A DNA stretch of 64,000 nucleotides from Natronosalvus vescus (GTDB taxonomy: Archaea; Halobacteriota; Halobacteria; Halobacteriales; Natrialbaceae). The position numbers and the translations under genes are program-made. Below, piece by piece: positions 55,321-63,463 of this stretch (within the stretch, counting starts at the first letter, position 1; every line of letters starts with the position of its first letter). The stretch spans positions 3,720,001 to 3,784,000 of the forward strand of contig NZ_CP099546.1 of NCBI RefSeq assembly GCF_023973145.1, given 5' to 3'. Under the pieces are notes generated by a model that was not told the origin of the DNA, did no database searches, and saw only the letters and a list, made by a program, of their open reading frames with translations.

Positions 55321-55345
55321 TGATATCCGTCTTTAAAGAGGGTGA

Positions 55346-56476
55346 ATGGTCGCCATTACGCTCGAAAACGTCAGCAAATACTTCGGGGATACGGTGGCGA
55401 ACTACCAGGTGAGCCTCGAGGTAGAAGACGCCGAGTTTCTCGTGATACTGGGGCCGTCCGGGTGTGGGAAGACGACGGCGCTACGCATGATCGCCGGACT
55501 CGAGCAACCGTCGGAGGGGGCCATCTACTTCGACGACGACCGCGTCGACAATCGGTCACCGAGTGCCCGAAACGTCGCGATGGTGTTTCAGAACTACGCC
55601 CTCTATCCGCACATGACGGTCGGGGAGAACATCGGTTACCCGTTGAAAGTCCGCGGCTTTTCTCCCGACGAGCGTGACGAGAAAGTCGAGGAGGTAACCG
55701 AACTGCTCCACATCGAAGATCAGGTCGCGAAAAAACCGGGGGAGCTGAGCGGCGGACAGCGTCAGCGAGTGGCGCTCGCCCGAGCCATCGTCCGGGAGCC
55801 GTCAGTCTTTCTCCTCGACGAACCCCTGTCGAATCTCGACGCCAAATTGCGACAGGAGATGCGCATCGAGCTGAAACGCCTCCAGAACGAGCTCGACATC
55901 ACGACGGTCTACGTGACGCACAATCAGGAGGAGGCGATGGGCATGGCTGACACGGTCGCGGTCATGAACCAGGGAACGGTTCAACAGGTTGCCCCACCGC
56001 AAGAGCTCTACGACCGACCCAGGACGGCATGGGTCGCCCAGTTCATCGGATCGCCGCCGATGAACCTGTTCGAGGGAACTCGCCGTAACGGTTCGATCGA
56101 CCTCGGAGCGGCTGGTACCGTCGATCTGGGGGGCGTCATCGAAGCCAAGGGAGCCGTTGTGGAGACGGGTGAACGGGAAGACGTCGGAACCGCCAGTGTG
56201 GTGGCGGCCGATTCCCAGGGCGAGGTCTCACTCGGTGTTCGACCCGAGAACCTGACCCTGACCACCACGCGTCCGTCATCGGGGAACGTCATCGAAGGAA
56301 CGGTCGACACCGTCGAACCGCTTGGGGAGTACATCCTGATCAACGTCACCGTCAACGAACAAATCGTCAACGCGAAGGTGGCTGATCGTTCCGTTTCGCG
56401 GGGCGATCGAGTGTACCTCACGTTCGACGCCGACGACGCCTACGTGTACGACACGAACGGAGAGCTGGTGGCATGA
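55346..56476 (+). CDS. ABC transporter ATP-binding protein (MalK/UgpC type)
   Basis: A 376-residue ATPase energising sugar uptake. Walker A GPSGCGKTTALRMIAG, Q-loop QNYALYPHMTVGENI, signature ELSGGQRQRVALARAI, Walker B VFLLDEPLSNLDAKLR, switch His in VYVTHNQEEAM, and a C-terminal OB/TOBE domain (SLGVRPENLTL to VYLTFDADDAYVYD) as in CUT1 transporters. It is first of three co-directional genes (28 nt to the next). The usual binding protein is encoded convergently downstream. Confidence 0.95.
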   Translation: MVAITLENVSKYFGDTVANYQVSLEVEDAEFLVILGPSGCGKTTALRMIAGLEQPSEGAIYFDDDRVDNRSPSARNVAMVFQNYALYPHMTVGENIGYPLKVRGFSPDERDEKVEEVTELLHIEDQVAKKPGELSGGQRQRVALARAIVREPSVFLLDEPLSNLDAKLRQEMRIELKRLQNELDITTVYVTHNQEEAMGMADTVAVMNQGTVQQVAPPQELYDRPRTAWVAQFIGSPPMNLFEGTRRNGSIDLGAAGTVDLGGVIEAKGAVVETGEREDVGTASVVAADSQGEVSLGVRPENLTLTTTRPSSGNVIEGTVDTVEPLGEYILINVTVNEQIVNAKVADRSVSRGDRVYLTFDADDAYVYDTNGELVA

Positions 56477-56503
56477 CGCTGCCCGCTCAAGACGGGTAAC
56501 CAC

Positions 56504-57463
56504 ATGAGCCTACAGGATCATATCGACAGCATAACGGTCGACGACGAGACGGAGGGAGTGCTTGACTTCGACCGGGAGAAGGCGGTCGCACTGGCAGTGT
56601 TCCTGATCCCCGGGTTGACACTCTTCGGGATCTTCTCGGTCGCTCCAATCGTCTATTCAGCGGTCGGGAGTTTCTTCTCGTGGGACACCTTCACGATTGA
56701 GAGCTTCGTTGGCCTCGACAACTGGATACGTTCGCTTACCGACCCGTTGATCGTCCACTGGACGAACATGCAGCAGTTCCGATATCCGATGGGCGCGCTC
56801 ACACACAACCTCCTCTGGGTCGTCCTTCACGTCCCCGCGAGCACGTTCCTGGGGCTCGGGCTGGCGTTGTTGTTCGCCGACCTGAAGGGGCGACAGATCC
56901 TGCGATCGATGGTCTTCGCCGGATTCACCGTTCCGCCCATCGTCATCGGGCTGGTTCTCATGTTCATCTACGATCCCCAGGCCGGGATATTCAACGAGGT
57001 ACTTCGCGTGGTCGGTCAGGAGGGGTGGGTTCGAAACTGGACGCAGTCGCCCCAGGTCGCGATTTACGCCCTCATCGTCGGCGGGATCTGGATCCACACG
57101 GGATTCAGCATGTTGCTCTACAGCTCCGCGCTGTCCGCCATCGATCCATCCCTGATCGAGTCGGCTAAAATCGACGGGGCCGGGCCGTGGCGACGGTTCT
57201 GGGACATCGTTTGGCCGCTGGTTAAGCCCGTAACCGCAGTGGTCGTCATCATGGGCATCATCTGGGTGATGCGGATGTTCGACATCGTCTACGCTGCCGG
57301 GGGCGCTGCTGGCGGCCCGAACCACGCCTATTCGGTGCTCGGTATCGAAGTGTACCGGGCCGCGTTCCGCCCGCCGATAGATTACGGGATGGCGATGGTG
57401 GTAGCGTTGATACAGCTGTTTATCGTCGCCCCCCTCGCGCTGTACATCGCCCGCATGAACTGA
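56504..57463 (+). CDS. sugar ABC transporter permease 1 (MalF-like)
   Basis: A 319-residue membrane protein with six main helices. The EAA loop for contact with the ATPase is at IDPSLIESAKIDGAGPWRRFWDIVWPLV. It carries a conserved N-terminal cytoplasmic extension. The stop is 6 nt before the second permease start. CUT1 permeases import oligosaccharides, glycerol phosphate or similar. Confidence 0.92.
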   Translation: MSLQDHIDSITVDDETEGVLDFDREKAVALAVFLIPGLTLFGIFSVAPIVYSAVGSFFSWDTFTIESFVGLDNWIRSLTDPLIVHWTNMQQFRYPMGALTHNLLWVVLHVPASTFLGLGLALLFADLKGRQILRSMVFAGFTVPPIVIGLVLMFIYDPQAGIFNEVLRVVGQEGWVRNWTQSPQVAIYALIVGGIWIHTGFSMLLYSSALSAIDPSLIESAKIDGAGPWRRFWDIVWPLVKPVTAVVVIMGIIWVMRMFDIVYAAGGAAGGPNHAYSVLGIEVYRAAFRPPIDYGMAMVVALIQLFIVAPLALYIARMN

Positions 57464-57469
57464 TTCGCC

Positions 57470-58444
57470 ATGGTAGAAGACGACCCCCTCGAACCGACAG
57501 GCATCGACGCTGGCCCCGAACGATCAACCGATCACGATCGGTACCCGTCGGTCGCCGACGTTCCGGACGTTCCCCCGACGGCTGACCTGACCTGGCGGAC
57601 GCGTATCGCCGAATCTATTCCCGGGAAGCGTCGAACCCTCAAGTACGTCGTCGCCATCGCCATCGCCGTCCTCTGGATAGTGCCGTTCATCGGGTTGTTC
57701 ATGGCGTCGATCCGACCCCTTCCGGAGATCATCGGCGGCTGGTGGCAGCTCGAGGGGATGACTGTCACGTTCGAGAACTACTCCCGGGCGTGGGACTACA
57801 GCACTGCGCCGATGCGACAGGCGTTGCTCAACACGTTCATCGTCACCATCCCGGCGGTGCTCGTCGTGATGCTACTCGGCGTGATGGCGGCGTACCCGTT
57901 CGCCCGATTCGAGTTCCCGCTGAAGACGACGCTGTTTTTCCTGATCCTGCTGGTCATGGCCGCGCCGCCGGAACTCATCGCGATGGGAAACTACAACGCC
58001 CTCCGTGAGTTCGGATTGTTCGATACCTACATGGGACTGATACTGATCCACATCGGGTGGGGGCTCGGCTGGGTCGTGCTGTTCCTGCGAAACTTCCTCC
58101 TCGGCATTCCGGAGGAGCTCGAGGAAGCCGCACGCGTCGACGGAGCCTCGCGCTACCAGATCTTTCGGACGATCATCCTGCCACTCTCGACGCCGGCGCT
58201 CGTGTCGGTCGCGGTCATCCAGTTCACGTGGGTCTGGAACGCCTTCTTCTTCCCCCTGGTGTTCATGCGCTCGCCCGAACTCTACCTCGCACCACAAGTT
58301 CTTCCACTCATGCGCGGACGGGTGCAGGTCGAGTGGGGACTCATCGCTGCCGGATCGATCATGACGATGGCGGTGCCGGTAATTCTGTTCCTGGTGCTCC
58401 AGCGGTACTACAAGCGCGGGATGGTTGCCGCGGTGGCGGATTGA
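57470..58444 (+). CDS. sugar ABC transporter permease 2 (MalG-like)
   Basis: A 324-residue membrane protein with six helices after an acidic ~60-residue N-terminus. EAA loop: GIPEELEEAARVDGASRYQIFRTIILPLSTPALV. Ends LVLQRYYKRGMVAAVAD, the typical MalG C-terminus. A 16-bp perfect palindrome lies 10 nt after the stop. Confidence 0.92.
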   Translation: MVEDDPLEPTGIDAGPERSTDHDRYPSVADVPDVPPTADLTWRTRIAESIPGKRRTLKYVVAIAIAVLWIVPFIGLFMASIRPLPEIIGGWWQLEGMTVTFENYSRAWDYSTAPMRQALLNTFIVTIPAVLVVMLLGVMAAYPFARFEFPLKTTLFFLILLVMAAPPELIAMGNYNALREFGLFDTYMGLILIHIGWGLGWVVLFLRNFLLGIPEELEEAARVDGASRYQIFRTIILPLSTPALVSVAVIQFTWVWNAFFFPLVFMRSPELYLAPQVLPLMRGRVQVEWGLIAAGSIMTMAVPVILFLVLQRYYKRGMVAAVAD

Positions 58445-58453
58445 GGGTCGCGT

Positions 58454-58469
58454 CGTCGCTCGAGCGACG
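58454..58469 (+). terminator. palindromic hairpin behind the ABC permease
   Basis: CGTCGCTCGAGCGACG is a perfect palindrome 9 nt after the stop of the second permease; it can form a 6-bp stem with a TCGA loop. Confidence 0.4.
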
Positions 58470-58600
58470 GACGACGACGGTCTCGCGGTCTCGCACGTTC
58501 GCTCGAGCAACGAGCGACGGTGCCTTGACACGGGTCACGAACGTCACAGATCTCCCGATCTTTCCTACGAGTCACAGTGGACAACTTCGCGACACGAACG

Positions 58601-58903
58601 TCACAACGGCATCATCCCGGCCCGCGTCAGCCACACCGCTATAACGGCAACGATGAGATTCGTGATGAGAAAGAATCGAGAGGACATCCAGGCGAACGAG
58701 AGCAACACCGCGATCGGGAGGGCAGCGATGAGTGCCGGCCAGAGACCACGCACTGCCAGGGAGGCGAAAAATGCCGTGGTGAAGACGTACAGGACGTCGA
58801 CAGCGACGGCGTTCACACTGCTTCGACGGATCTCCTGGCCAATGATGACCAGCGTCTCGAGGACGCTGCGTCCGTCGTCCACACCGCTGCCGACGTCGGC
58901 CAC
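58601..58903 (-). CDS. small membrane protein coupled to the binding-protein gene
   Basis: A 100-residue protein starting GTG 58903 (VADVGSGVDDGRSVLETL) with three to four hydrophobic stretches: VLYVFTTAFFASLAVRG, WPALIAALPIAVLLSFAW and FLITNLIVAVIAVWLT. Its start is 1 nt beyond the stop of the binding protein (TAAC then GTG), so translation is probably coupled. I do not recognise the family; it may assist the transporter or anchor the binding protein. Confidence 0.65.
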   Translation of the reverse strand: MADVGSGVDDGRSVLETLVIIGQEIRRSSVNAVAVDVLYVFTTAFFASLAVRGLWPALIAALPIAVLLSFAWMSSRFFLITNLIVAVIAVWLTRAGMMPL

Positions 58904-58904
58904 G

Positions 58905-60170
58905 TTATGCCTCGTCGTCCCCGACCGTCTCCTGGAGCACGTCGTCGAGCGCCTCGGTAATCGGCTCGACGTCTTGATCCGGTTCCGCCCAGAACCCGAG
59001 CAGTTGCGACCAGAACTCCGCCTGGAACGGATCACCGAGCGCGTCGTCCAGGTCGGGGACGAGTTCGACCTCGTCGGCCTCCTCGGTGAGATCGCGCATG
59101 ACGTCGAGTTCGTAGGCGTCCTCGGAGACGTCGACCGCCGTGGGGACGAAACCGCCGCGTTCGGTCCAGACCTCCTGTCCGTCGGCCGAAATGATCGCCT
59201 CGAGCGCGTCTCTCGCCGCATCTGGGTCGTCGACGTACGCGGGGATGGTGAACCAGTTGATACTCGTCACCATCGCTTCCGCCCCGGGGAGCATGAAGTA
59301 GTTCAGATCCTCGGGATCCTCGATCGCGCCGAACGCTGGCGTCCACGACCCCATGAAGTACAACGGCGTCTCGTTCGACCAGAAGAACTCGTACTGGATC
59401 CCGAAGTCACGAACCTCGCTGAAGTATCCCTCGAGGTGGAGTTCCTGGAGCTCCTCGAACGCCGTGATGATCCGGTCGTCAGTGAAGTCGGCTTCCCCCT
59501 CGATGAGGTCGACCTGAAGCTCGTGGCCGTCGTCCTGTCGAAGGATGAAGGCCTCCGTGACGTCGCTGAGCGGCCATCCGTCGCCGTTTCCTGAAGCCAG
59601 CGGCGCTTCGACGCCGTCTATTCCGTCGATCTCCGCGAGCAGGTCGAGGAACGCGTCGTAGTCGTCCGGTTCCTCGAGGTCGTGATCGTCGAAAAACGAC
59701 TGGCGATACCAGAATCCCGGCTTGAGATCGCCGCCGAACGGCGCGGCGTACACCTCGTCGTTCACCGACACCGTCGCGTGATCGGTGGTGTAGTCGTCCT
59801 CGTCCCAGAGGTCGCCCACCGGCTCGAGGTGGCCGGCTTCGCCGTCGCGTCGAACCCGACCTTCCATCGGCAACACGACGATGTCGGCGGTCGCGATTCC
59901 CGTCTCGTAATCCATGAGGGTTTGCGACAGGAGTGTTTCGGTGTCCCGGGGTGCGTAGGAGATGTCTATGCCGGTCTCCTCCTCGGCGTAGTCGACGACG
60001 GCGAGGAAGTCTTCCTCCTCGTCGTCTGTCCAGACCGCAGTGACGGTGACCTCACCCTCCTGCACGGTCGAACGAGCCTGTACGTTGGTCGCCCCTGCCA
60101 GACCCACGGTGCCAATGCCTATCGCTTCCAGTACGGTACGTCGATCGATTTGCCAGTCGGACTCGCCCAT
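58905..60170 (-). CDS. extracellular sugar-binding protein of the ABC importer (Tat-exported)
   Basis: A 421-residue solute-binding protein, family 1. The N-terminus MGESDWQIDRRTVLEAIGIG is a Tat signal (twin Arg) with hydrophobic core ending VQARST. There is no Cys after the signal, so it lacks the lipobox of most haloarchaeal binding proteins. The mature part has VTAVWTDDEEEDFLAVV and WPLSDVTEAFIL with many Trp/Tyr near the putative ligand cleft. Encoded opposite to the permease/ATPase genes and convergent with them, an unusual split. TATA (minus strand) at 60193-60202. Confidence 0.88.
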   Translation of the reverse strand: MGESDWQIDRRTVLEAIGIGTVGLAGATNVQARSTVQEGEVTVTAVWTDDEEEDFLAVVDYAEEETGIDISYAPRDTETLLSQTLMDYETGIATADIVVLPMEGRVRRDGEAGHLEPVGDLWDEDDYTTDHATVSVNDEVYAAPFGGDLKPGFWYRQSFFDDHDLEEPDDYDAFLDLLAEIDGIDGVEAPLASGNGDGWPLSDVTEAFILRQDDGHELQVDLIEGEADFTDDRIITAFEELQELHLEGYFSEVRDFGIQYEFFWSNETPLYFMGSWTPAFGAIEDPEDLNYFMLPGAEAMVTSINWFTIPAYVDDPDAARDALEAIISADGQEVWTERGGFVPTAVDVSEDAYELDVMRDLTEEADEVELVPDLDDALGDPFQAEFWSQLLGFWAEPDQDVEPITEALDDVLQETVGDDEA

Positions 60171-60192
60171 AGCTGTACGGGCCGATGTCGTC

Positions 60193-60202
60193 GAATATAA
60201 TG
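60193..60202 (-). promoter_or_regulatory. TATA box of the sugar-binding protein gene
   Basis: Plus-strand GAATATAATG, read as CATTATATTC on the minus strand, is centred ~27 nt before the start codon at 60170. Confidence 0.55.
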
Positions 60203-60742
60203 TGTTGAGACGGTTGTCATCGAAACTATACCTTTCCGATTAGACGTCTCCACTCAACTGAACACATATCGAACTGTTTCGGCTGTTCTGTCTGTATCAC
60301 GAACACTCTGCAGGCCATCACGGTATCGAGTGCCATTCGCGGCACAGAAGGACAGCCACCCTCGAGCAGCGAGACGTGATTCAATCGTCGATGGAACCGT
60401 TCGACTCGTCCGGGGTACCGTGACCAGTATCGCCGTCGGTCACAATTTGAAGCGTCCCTCTCATTCTACTTTCTTGAGGAGTACAGCGATATTACTCGAT
60501 GAGCAGCGCTCGAGACCCAGCGTAAAACTGTGTTCACGTGGTGACGATCGGTCACTCGAGGCGTGACGTCAGCCACGTTACTGTCGAGATCCACACGGTT
60601 GGAGGCGTACAGTACGGGCAGACACGTCCGACAACAGCTATCGTGGTTCATTTCACCGGACGATTTCCTGAGACATCTGCATCGTTCAGGGTAATCGAAA
60701 TCGGTTCGTTTAACCTGCTGAGGCGAGAAGCCCGAACCGCGT
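60203..60742. other. gene-free region before tRNA-Leu
   Basis: About 540 bases with short frames on both strands, none halophile-like. Composition is less GC-rich than the neighbours. It adjoins the tRNA with the duplicated 3' end and may be old integration-scar DNA. Confidence 0.4.
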
Positions 60743-60825
60743 GCGAGGGTAGCCAAGCGGCCAACGGCGGCGGACTCAAGATCCGCTCTCGTAGGAGTTC
60801 GTGGGTTCGATTCCCTCCCCTCGCA
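60743..60825 (+). tRNA. tRNA-Leu (anticodon CAA)
   Basis: 83 nt: acceptor GCGAGGG (60743-60749) pairs with CCCTCGC (60818-60824); discriminator A at 60825. Anticodon arm GCGGA-CTCAAGA-TCCGC with CAA; long variable arm CTC-GTAG-GAG of a class II tRNA; T arm GTGGG-TTCGATT-CCCTC has one T-T mismatch. No intron, CCA not encoded. Confidence 0.9.
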
Positions 60826-60898
60826 TCGTAACGAAGCGCATGCACGCGCTGAGTGAGATGCCGGAGGGATTGAATCAGGGAGCAGGTTTCCTGCGACC

Positions 60899-60924
60899 GT
60901 GGTTCGATTTCCTCCCCTCGCATC
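60899..60924 (+). repeat. near-perfect duplicate of the tRNA-Leu 3' end
   Basis: 60899-60924 repeats 60801-60827 (T arm, acceptor 3' strand and the next bases ATC) with one deletion and one mismatch. This is the pattern left when an element integrates into a tRNA gene (att site). The 73 bases between hold no gene. Confidence 0.7.
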
Positions 60925-61116
60925 CCAGTGCGGCGCGAAAGCGCCCACCAGGGATGCAGAAGGTCCTACGCGGGATCTTCCCTCGCAAAACTACTTTCGA
61001 TACCACTCTCGAGGAGCGACTGCGCTCGTCGGCCACCCCACCCGAGCGACTGTGCCCTCTCTCGAGCGCTCGAGTCAGGTAAGCATCCTTAAGCGTCGCG
61101 ACGAAAAGGGTCTCGT
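60925..61116. other. intergenic region with hisC promoter
   Basis: No gene. CTTAAGCG at 61088-61095 is a TATA candidate ~25 nt before hisC. Confidence 0.4.
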
Positions 61117-62250
61117 ATGCACCCACGCGATCTGTCCGACCACGTCGCCTACCAGGCGGGTCGAGGCATCGAGGAGGTCGCCCGTGAACTCGGGCGCGAT
61201 CCGTCGACGTTCGTCAAACTCGCGTCGAACGAGAACGCCCACGGCCCCTCACCGGCGGCCGTCGAGGCCATCGAAGCCGCTGCACCAGGGGTCAGCTCCT
61301 ATCCAAAGGCGACACACGCCGACCTCACCGCTGCAATCGCCGACCGGTGGGACGTCGAGTCGCCGCAGGTCTGGCTGGCGAACGGCGGCGACGGTGCGAT
61401 CGACTACCTCTCGAGGGCGATGCTCGAGCCGGGTGACGACGTGCTCGTTCCCACGCCGGGATTCGCCTACTACGGCATGAGTGCCCGATTCCACCACGGC
61501 GACGTCGCCGAGTACGAACTCGAGCGAGCGAACGACTTCGCCCAGGACGCGGACACCATCCTCGAGGCGTACGACGGCGAACGAATCGTCTACCTCACGA
61601 GCCCGCACAACCCATCGGGCTCGACGATCGACCTCGAAGCGGTCGAGGAAATCGCCGGCGAAACCGACGAGGAGACGCTGGTCGTCGTCGACGAGGCCTA
61701 CGGCGAGTTCGCCGACGTCGACAGCGCCGTGGCCCTGCTCGAGGGTCGAGACGGTTTCGCGAAACGCGACGATGTGGCCGTGATCCGCACGTTCTCGAAG
61801 GCGTACGGCCTCGCCGGGTTACGTCTCGGCTACGCCGTCGTTCCCGAGAGCTGGGCGGACGCGTACACGCGGGTGAATACCCCGTTCGCCGCGAGCGAAC
61901 TGGCCTGCCGGGCCGGACTGGCCGCCCTCGACGACCACGAACACGTCGAACGGACGATCGAGACGGTGACCGCCGCTCGAAAGCGGATGTCAGAGGAGAT
62001 CGATGCCCACGTCTGGCCGAGTGCGGGCAACTTCGTCCTCGTCGACGTCGGCGAGGCGACGCCGGTCGCTGACGCGATGCAAGAACGCGGCGTTATCGTC
62101 CGTGACTGTACGAGTTTCGGGCTGCCTGGGTGTATTCGGATCACCTGTGGCACCGATAGGGAGACCGGGCGAGCGATCGAGACGCTCAACGAGGTTCTCG
62201 AGGCGGGCGCGACGAACCTATCCAACCGTCCGCAGACGGGAGGTGCCTGA
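61117..62250 (+). CDS. hisC: histidinol-phosphate aminotransferase
   Basis: PLP-dependent class II aminotransferase of histidine synthesis. The 377-residue protein has LASNENAHGPSPAAVEAI, YPKATHADL, ANGGDGAIDYLSRAM, TSPHNPSGSTID, VVDEAYGEF and the PLP Lys in RTFSKAYGLAGLRLGYA, plus IRITCGT near the end. Followed 3 nt later by the AK6-like gene. The window thus holds both a histidine synthesis gene and the hut degradation genes. Confidence 0.93.
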   Translation: MHPRDLSDHVAYQAGRGIEEVARELGRDPSTFVKLASNENAHGPSPAAVEAIEAAAPGVSSYPKATHADLTAAIADRWDVESPQVWLANGGDGAIDYLSRAMLEPGDDVLVPTPGFAYYGMSARFHHGDVAEYELERANDFAQDADTILEAYDGERIVYLTSPHNPSGSTIDLEAVEEIAGETDEETLVVVDEAYGEFADVDSAVALLEGRDGFAKRDDVAVIRTFSKAYGLAGLRLGYAVVPESWADAYTRVNTPFAASELACRAGLAALDDHEHVERTIETVTAARKRMSEEIDAHVWPSAGNFVLVDVGEATPVADAMQERGVIVRDCTSFGLPGCIRITCGTDRETGRAIETLNEVLEAGATNLSNRPQTGGA

Positions 62251-62253
62251 CCC

Positions 62254-62772
62254 ATGCGCGTGGCCATCACCGGCACGCCCGGAACGGGGAAGACGACGGC
62301 CTCGTCGCTCCTCGAGCCCCGTCTCGAGGGTTACGACGTCATCCACCTCAACGAGGTACTCGAGCGGGAGGGGCTGTACACCGAGGTCGACGAGGAGCGA
62401 GACAGCAAGGTCGCCGACCTCGACGCGCTCGCGGCGTGGCTCGAGGGACGGAAGGACGTCCTCGTCGAGTCGCACCTGGCTCACCACTTCGAAGTAGACC
62501 GGGTCGCCGTGTTGCGGTGTGAACCATCGCAACTCGAAAATCGGCTCCGCAATCGGGGGGAATCCACGGCGAAAGCCCAGGAGAACGCCGAAAGTGAGGC
62601 CCTCGACGTCGTCCTCGCGGAAGCAGTCGATATCCACGGGCAGGAATCGGTCTACGAAATCGACACCACCGACCGTGACCCTGAAGCGGTGGCGGACGAC
62701 CTCGAGGCGGTCGTTCGCGGCGATCGGGAACCGAGCGCTGGCACCGTCGACTTCGTGGGGTACCTGGCATGA
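62254..62772 (+). CDS. adenylate kinase family protein (AK6/Fap7-like)
   Basis: A 172-residue P-loop protein, MRVAITGTPGTGKTTASSLL, with LNEVLEREGLY, DLDALAAWLEGRKDVLVESHLAHH and LRCEPSQLENRLRNRG (LID-type). In eukaryotes and archaea the Fap7 group acts in 18S/16S rRNA maturation as well as nucleotide phosphorylation. It overlaps the next gene by ATGA and follows hisC by 3 nt, so hisC-AK6-phosphatidyltransferase form an operon. Confidence 0.9.
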   Translation: MRVAITGTPGTGKTTASSLLEPRLEGYDVIHLNEVLEREGLYTEVDEERDSKVADLDALAAWLEGRKDVLVESHLAHHFEVDRVAVLRCEPSQLENRLRNRGESTAKAQENAESEALDVVLAEAVDIHGQESVYEIDTTDRDPEAVADDLEAVVRGDREPSAGTVDFVGYLA

Positions 62773-63383
62773 CGCTGGATAAGCTTCGTCCGTACATCTC
62801 TGGGTTCCTCGATCCGTTCGTGAACGGGTTCGATCGGGTGGGGATGACGCCAGACGCCGTGAGTGTGATTGCCGGATTGATGGCAGTCGCCGCGGCGGCC
62901 GCGTTCTACCTCGGCGGTGTCGCCCATCCGATCTGGTACGTCGGCGGTGCGATCTTCGTGTTCCTGAACGGGTGGCTCGACATCATCGACGGCGCCCTCG
63001 CACGGAAACAGGAGGTCGCCTCCGCCGCTGGTGACCTGCTCGATCACGTCCTCGATCGCTACGCCGACATCATCGTCATCGGCGGCCTCGCCGCCGGTAT
63101 CGGCGACTATCTGCTCGGCTTTCTGGCGGTCACTGGCGTCGTCATGACCTCCTACCTCGGCACGCAGGCGCAGGCCGTCGGCATGGATCGCGTCTACGGC
63201 GGGCTGGTCGGTCGAGCCGACCGCCTGGCGATCATCGGCATCGTCGGCTTTCTCGCCTATCCGCTCGAGACGGTGGACATCGCGGGGCTGGGTCTGATCG
63301 GCTGGCTGCTGGTCTTCCTCGCCGTCATCGGGCACATTACGGCCGCCCAGCGGTTCTTCTACGCCTGGAACGTACTCGACTAG
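62769..63383 (+). CDS. CDP-alcohol phosphatidyltransferase family protein
   Basis: A 204-residue membrane enzyme of phospholipid head-group transfer. The catalytic motif DGALARKQEVASAAGDLLD plus HVLD fits DGxxAR-x8-G-x3-D-x3-D. About five to six hydrophobic helices. In archaea such enzymes make archaetidylinositol phosphate, archaetidylglycerol or related lipids; the alcohol cannot be decided. Translation is coupled to the upstream AK6-like gene. Confidence 0.92.
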   Translation: MTLDKLRPYISGFLDPFVNGFDRVGMTPDAVSVIAGLMAVAAAAAFYLGGVAHPIWYVGGAIFVFLNGWLDIIDGALARKQEVASAAGDLLDHVLDRYADIIVIGGLAAGIGDYLLGFLAVTGVVMTSYLGTQAQAVGMDRVYGGLVGRADRLAIIGIVGFLAYPLETVDIAGLGLIGWLLVFLAVIGHITAAQRFFYAWNVLD

Positions 63384-63463
63384 GTGAACGGATTGCACCC
63401 TCGTGTAGACGGAACAGTCCCAGCGCCGTATCCTTTATCACGAGGGACGCGCTAGGGTCGATC

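Noticed and set aside
60330-60566. Short open frames in the gap before tRNA-Leu
   Set aside because: Basic, Ser/Arg-rich translations without acidic bias, promoter or recognisable motif.
60826-60925. A second tRNA gene behind tRNA-Leu
   Set aside because: Only the 3' third is repeated; no acceptor 5' strand, D arm or anticodon arm precedes it.
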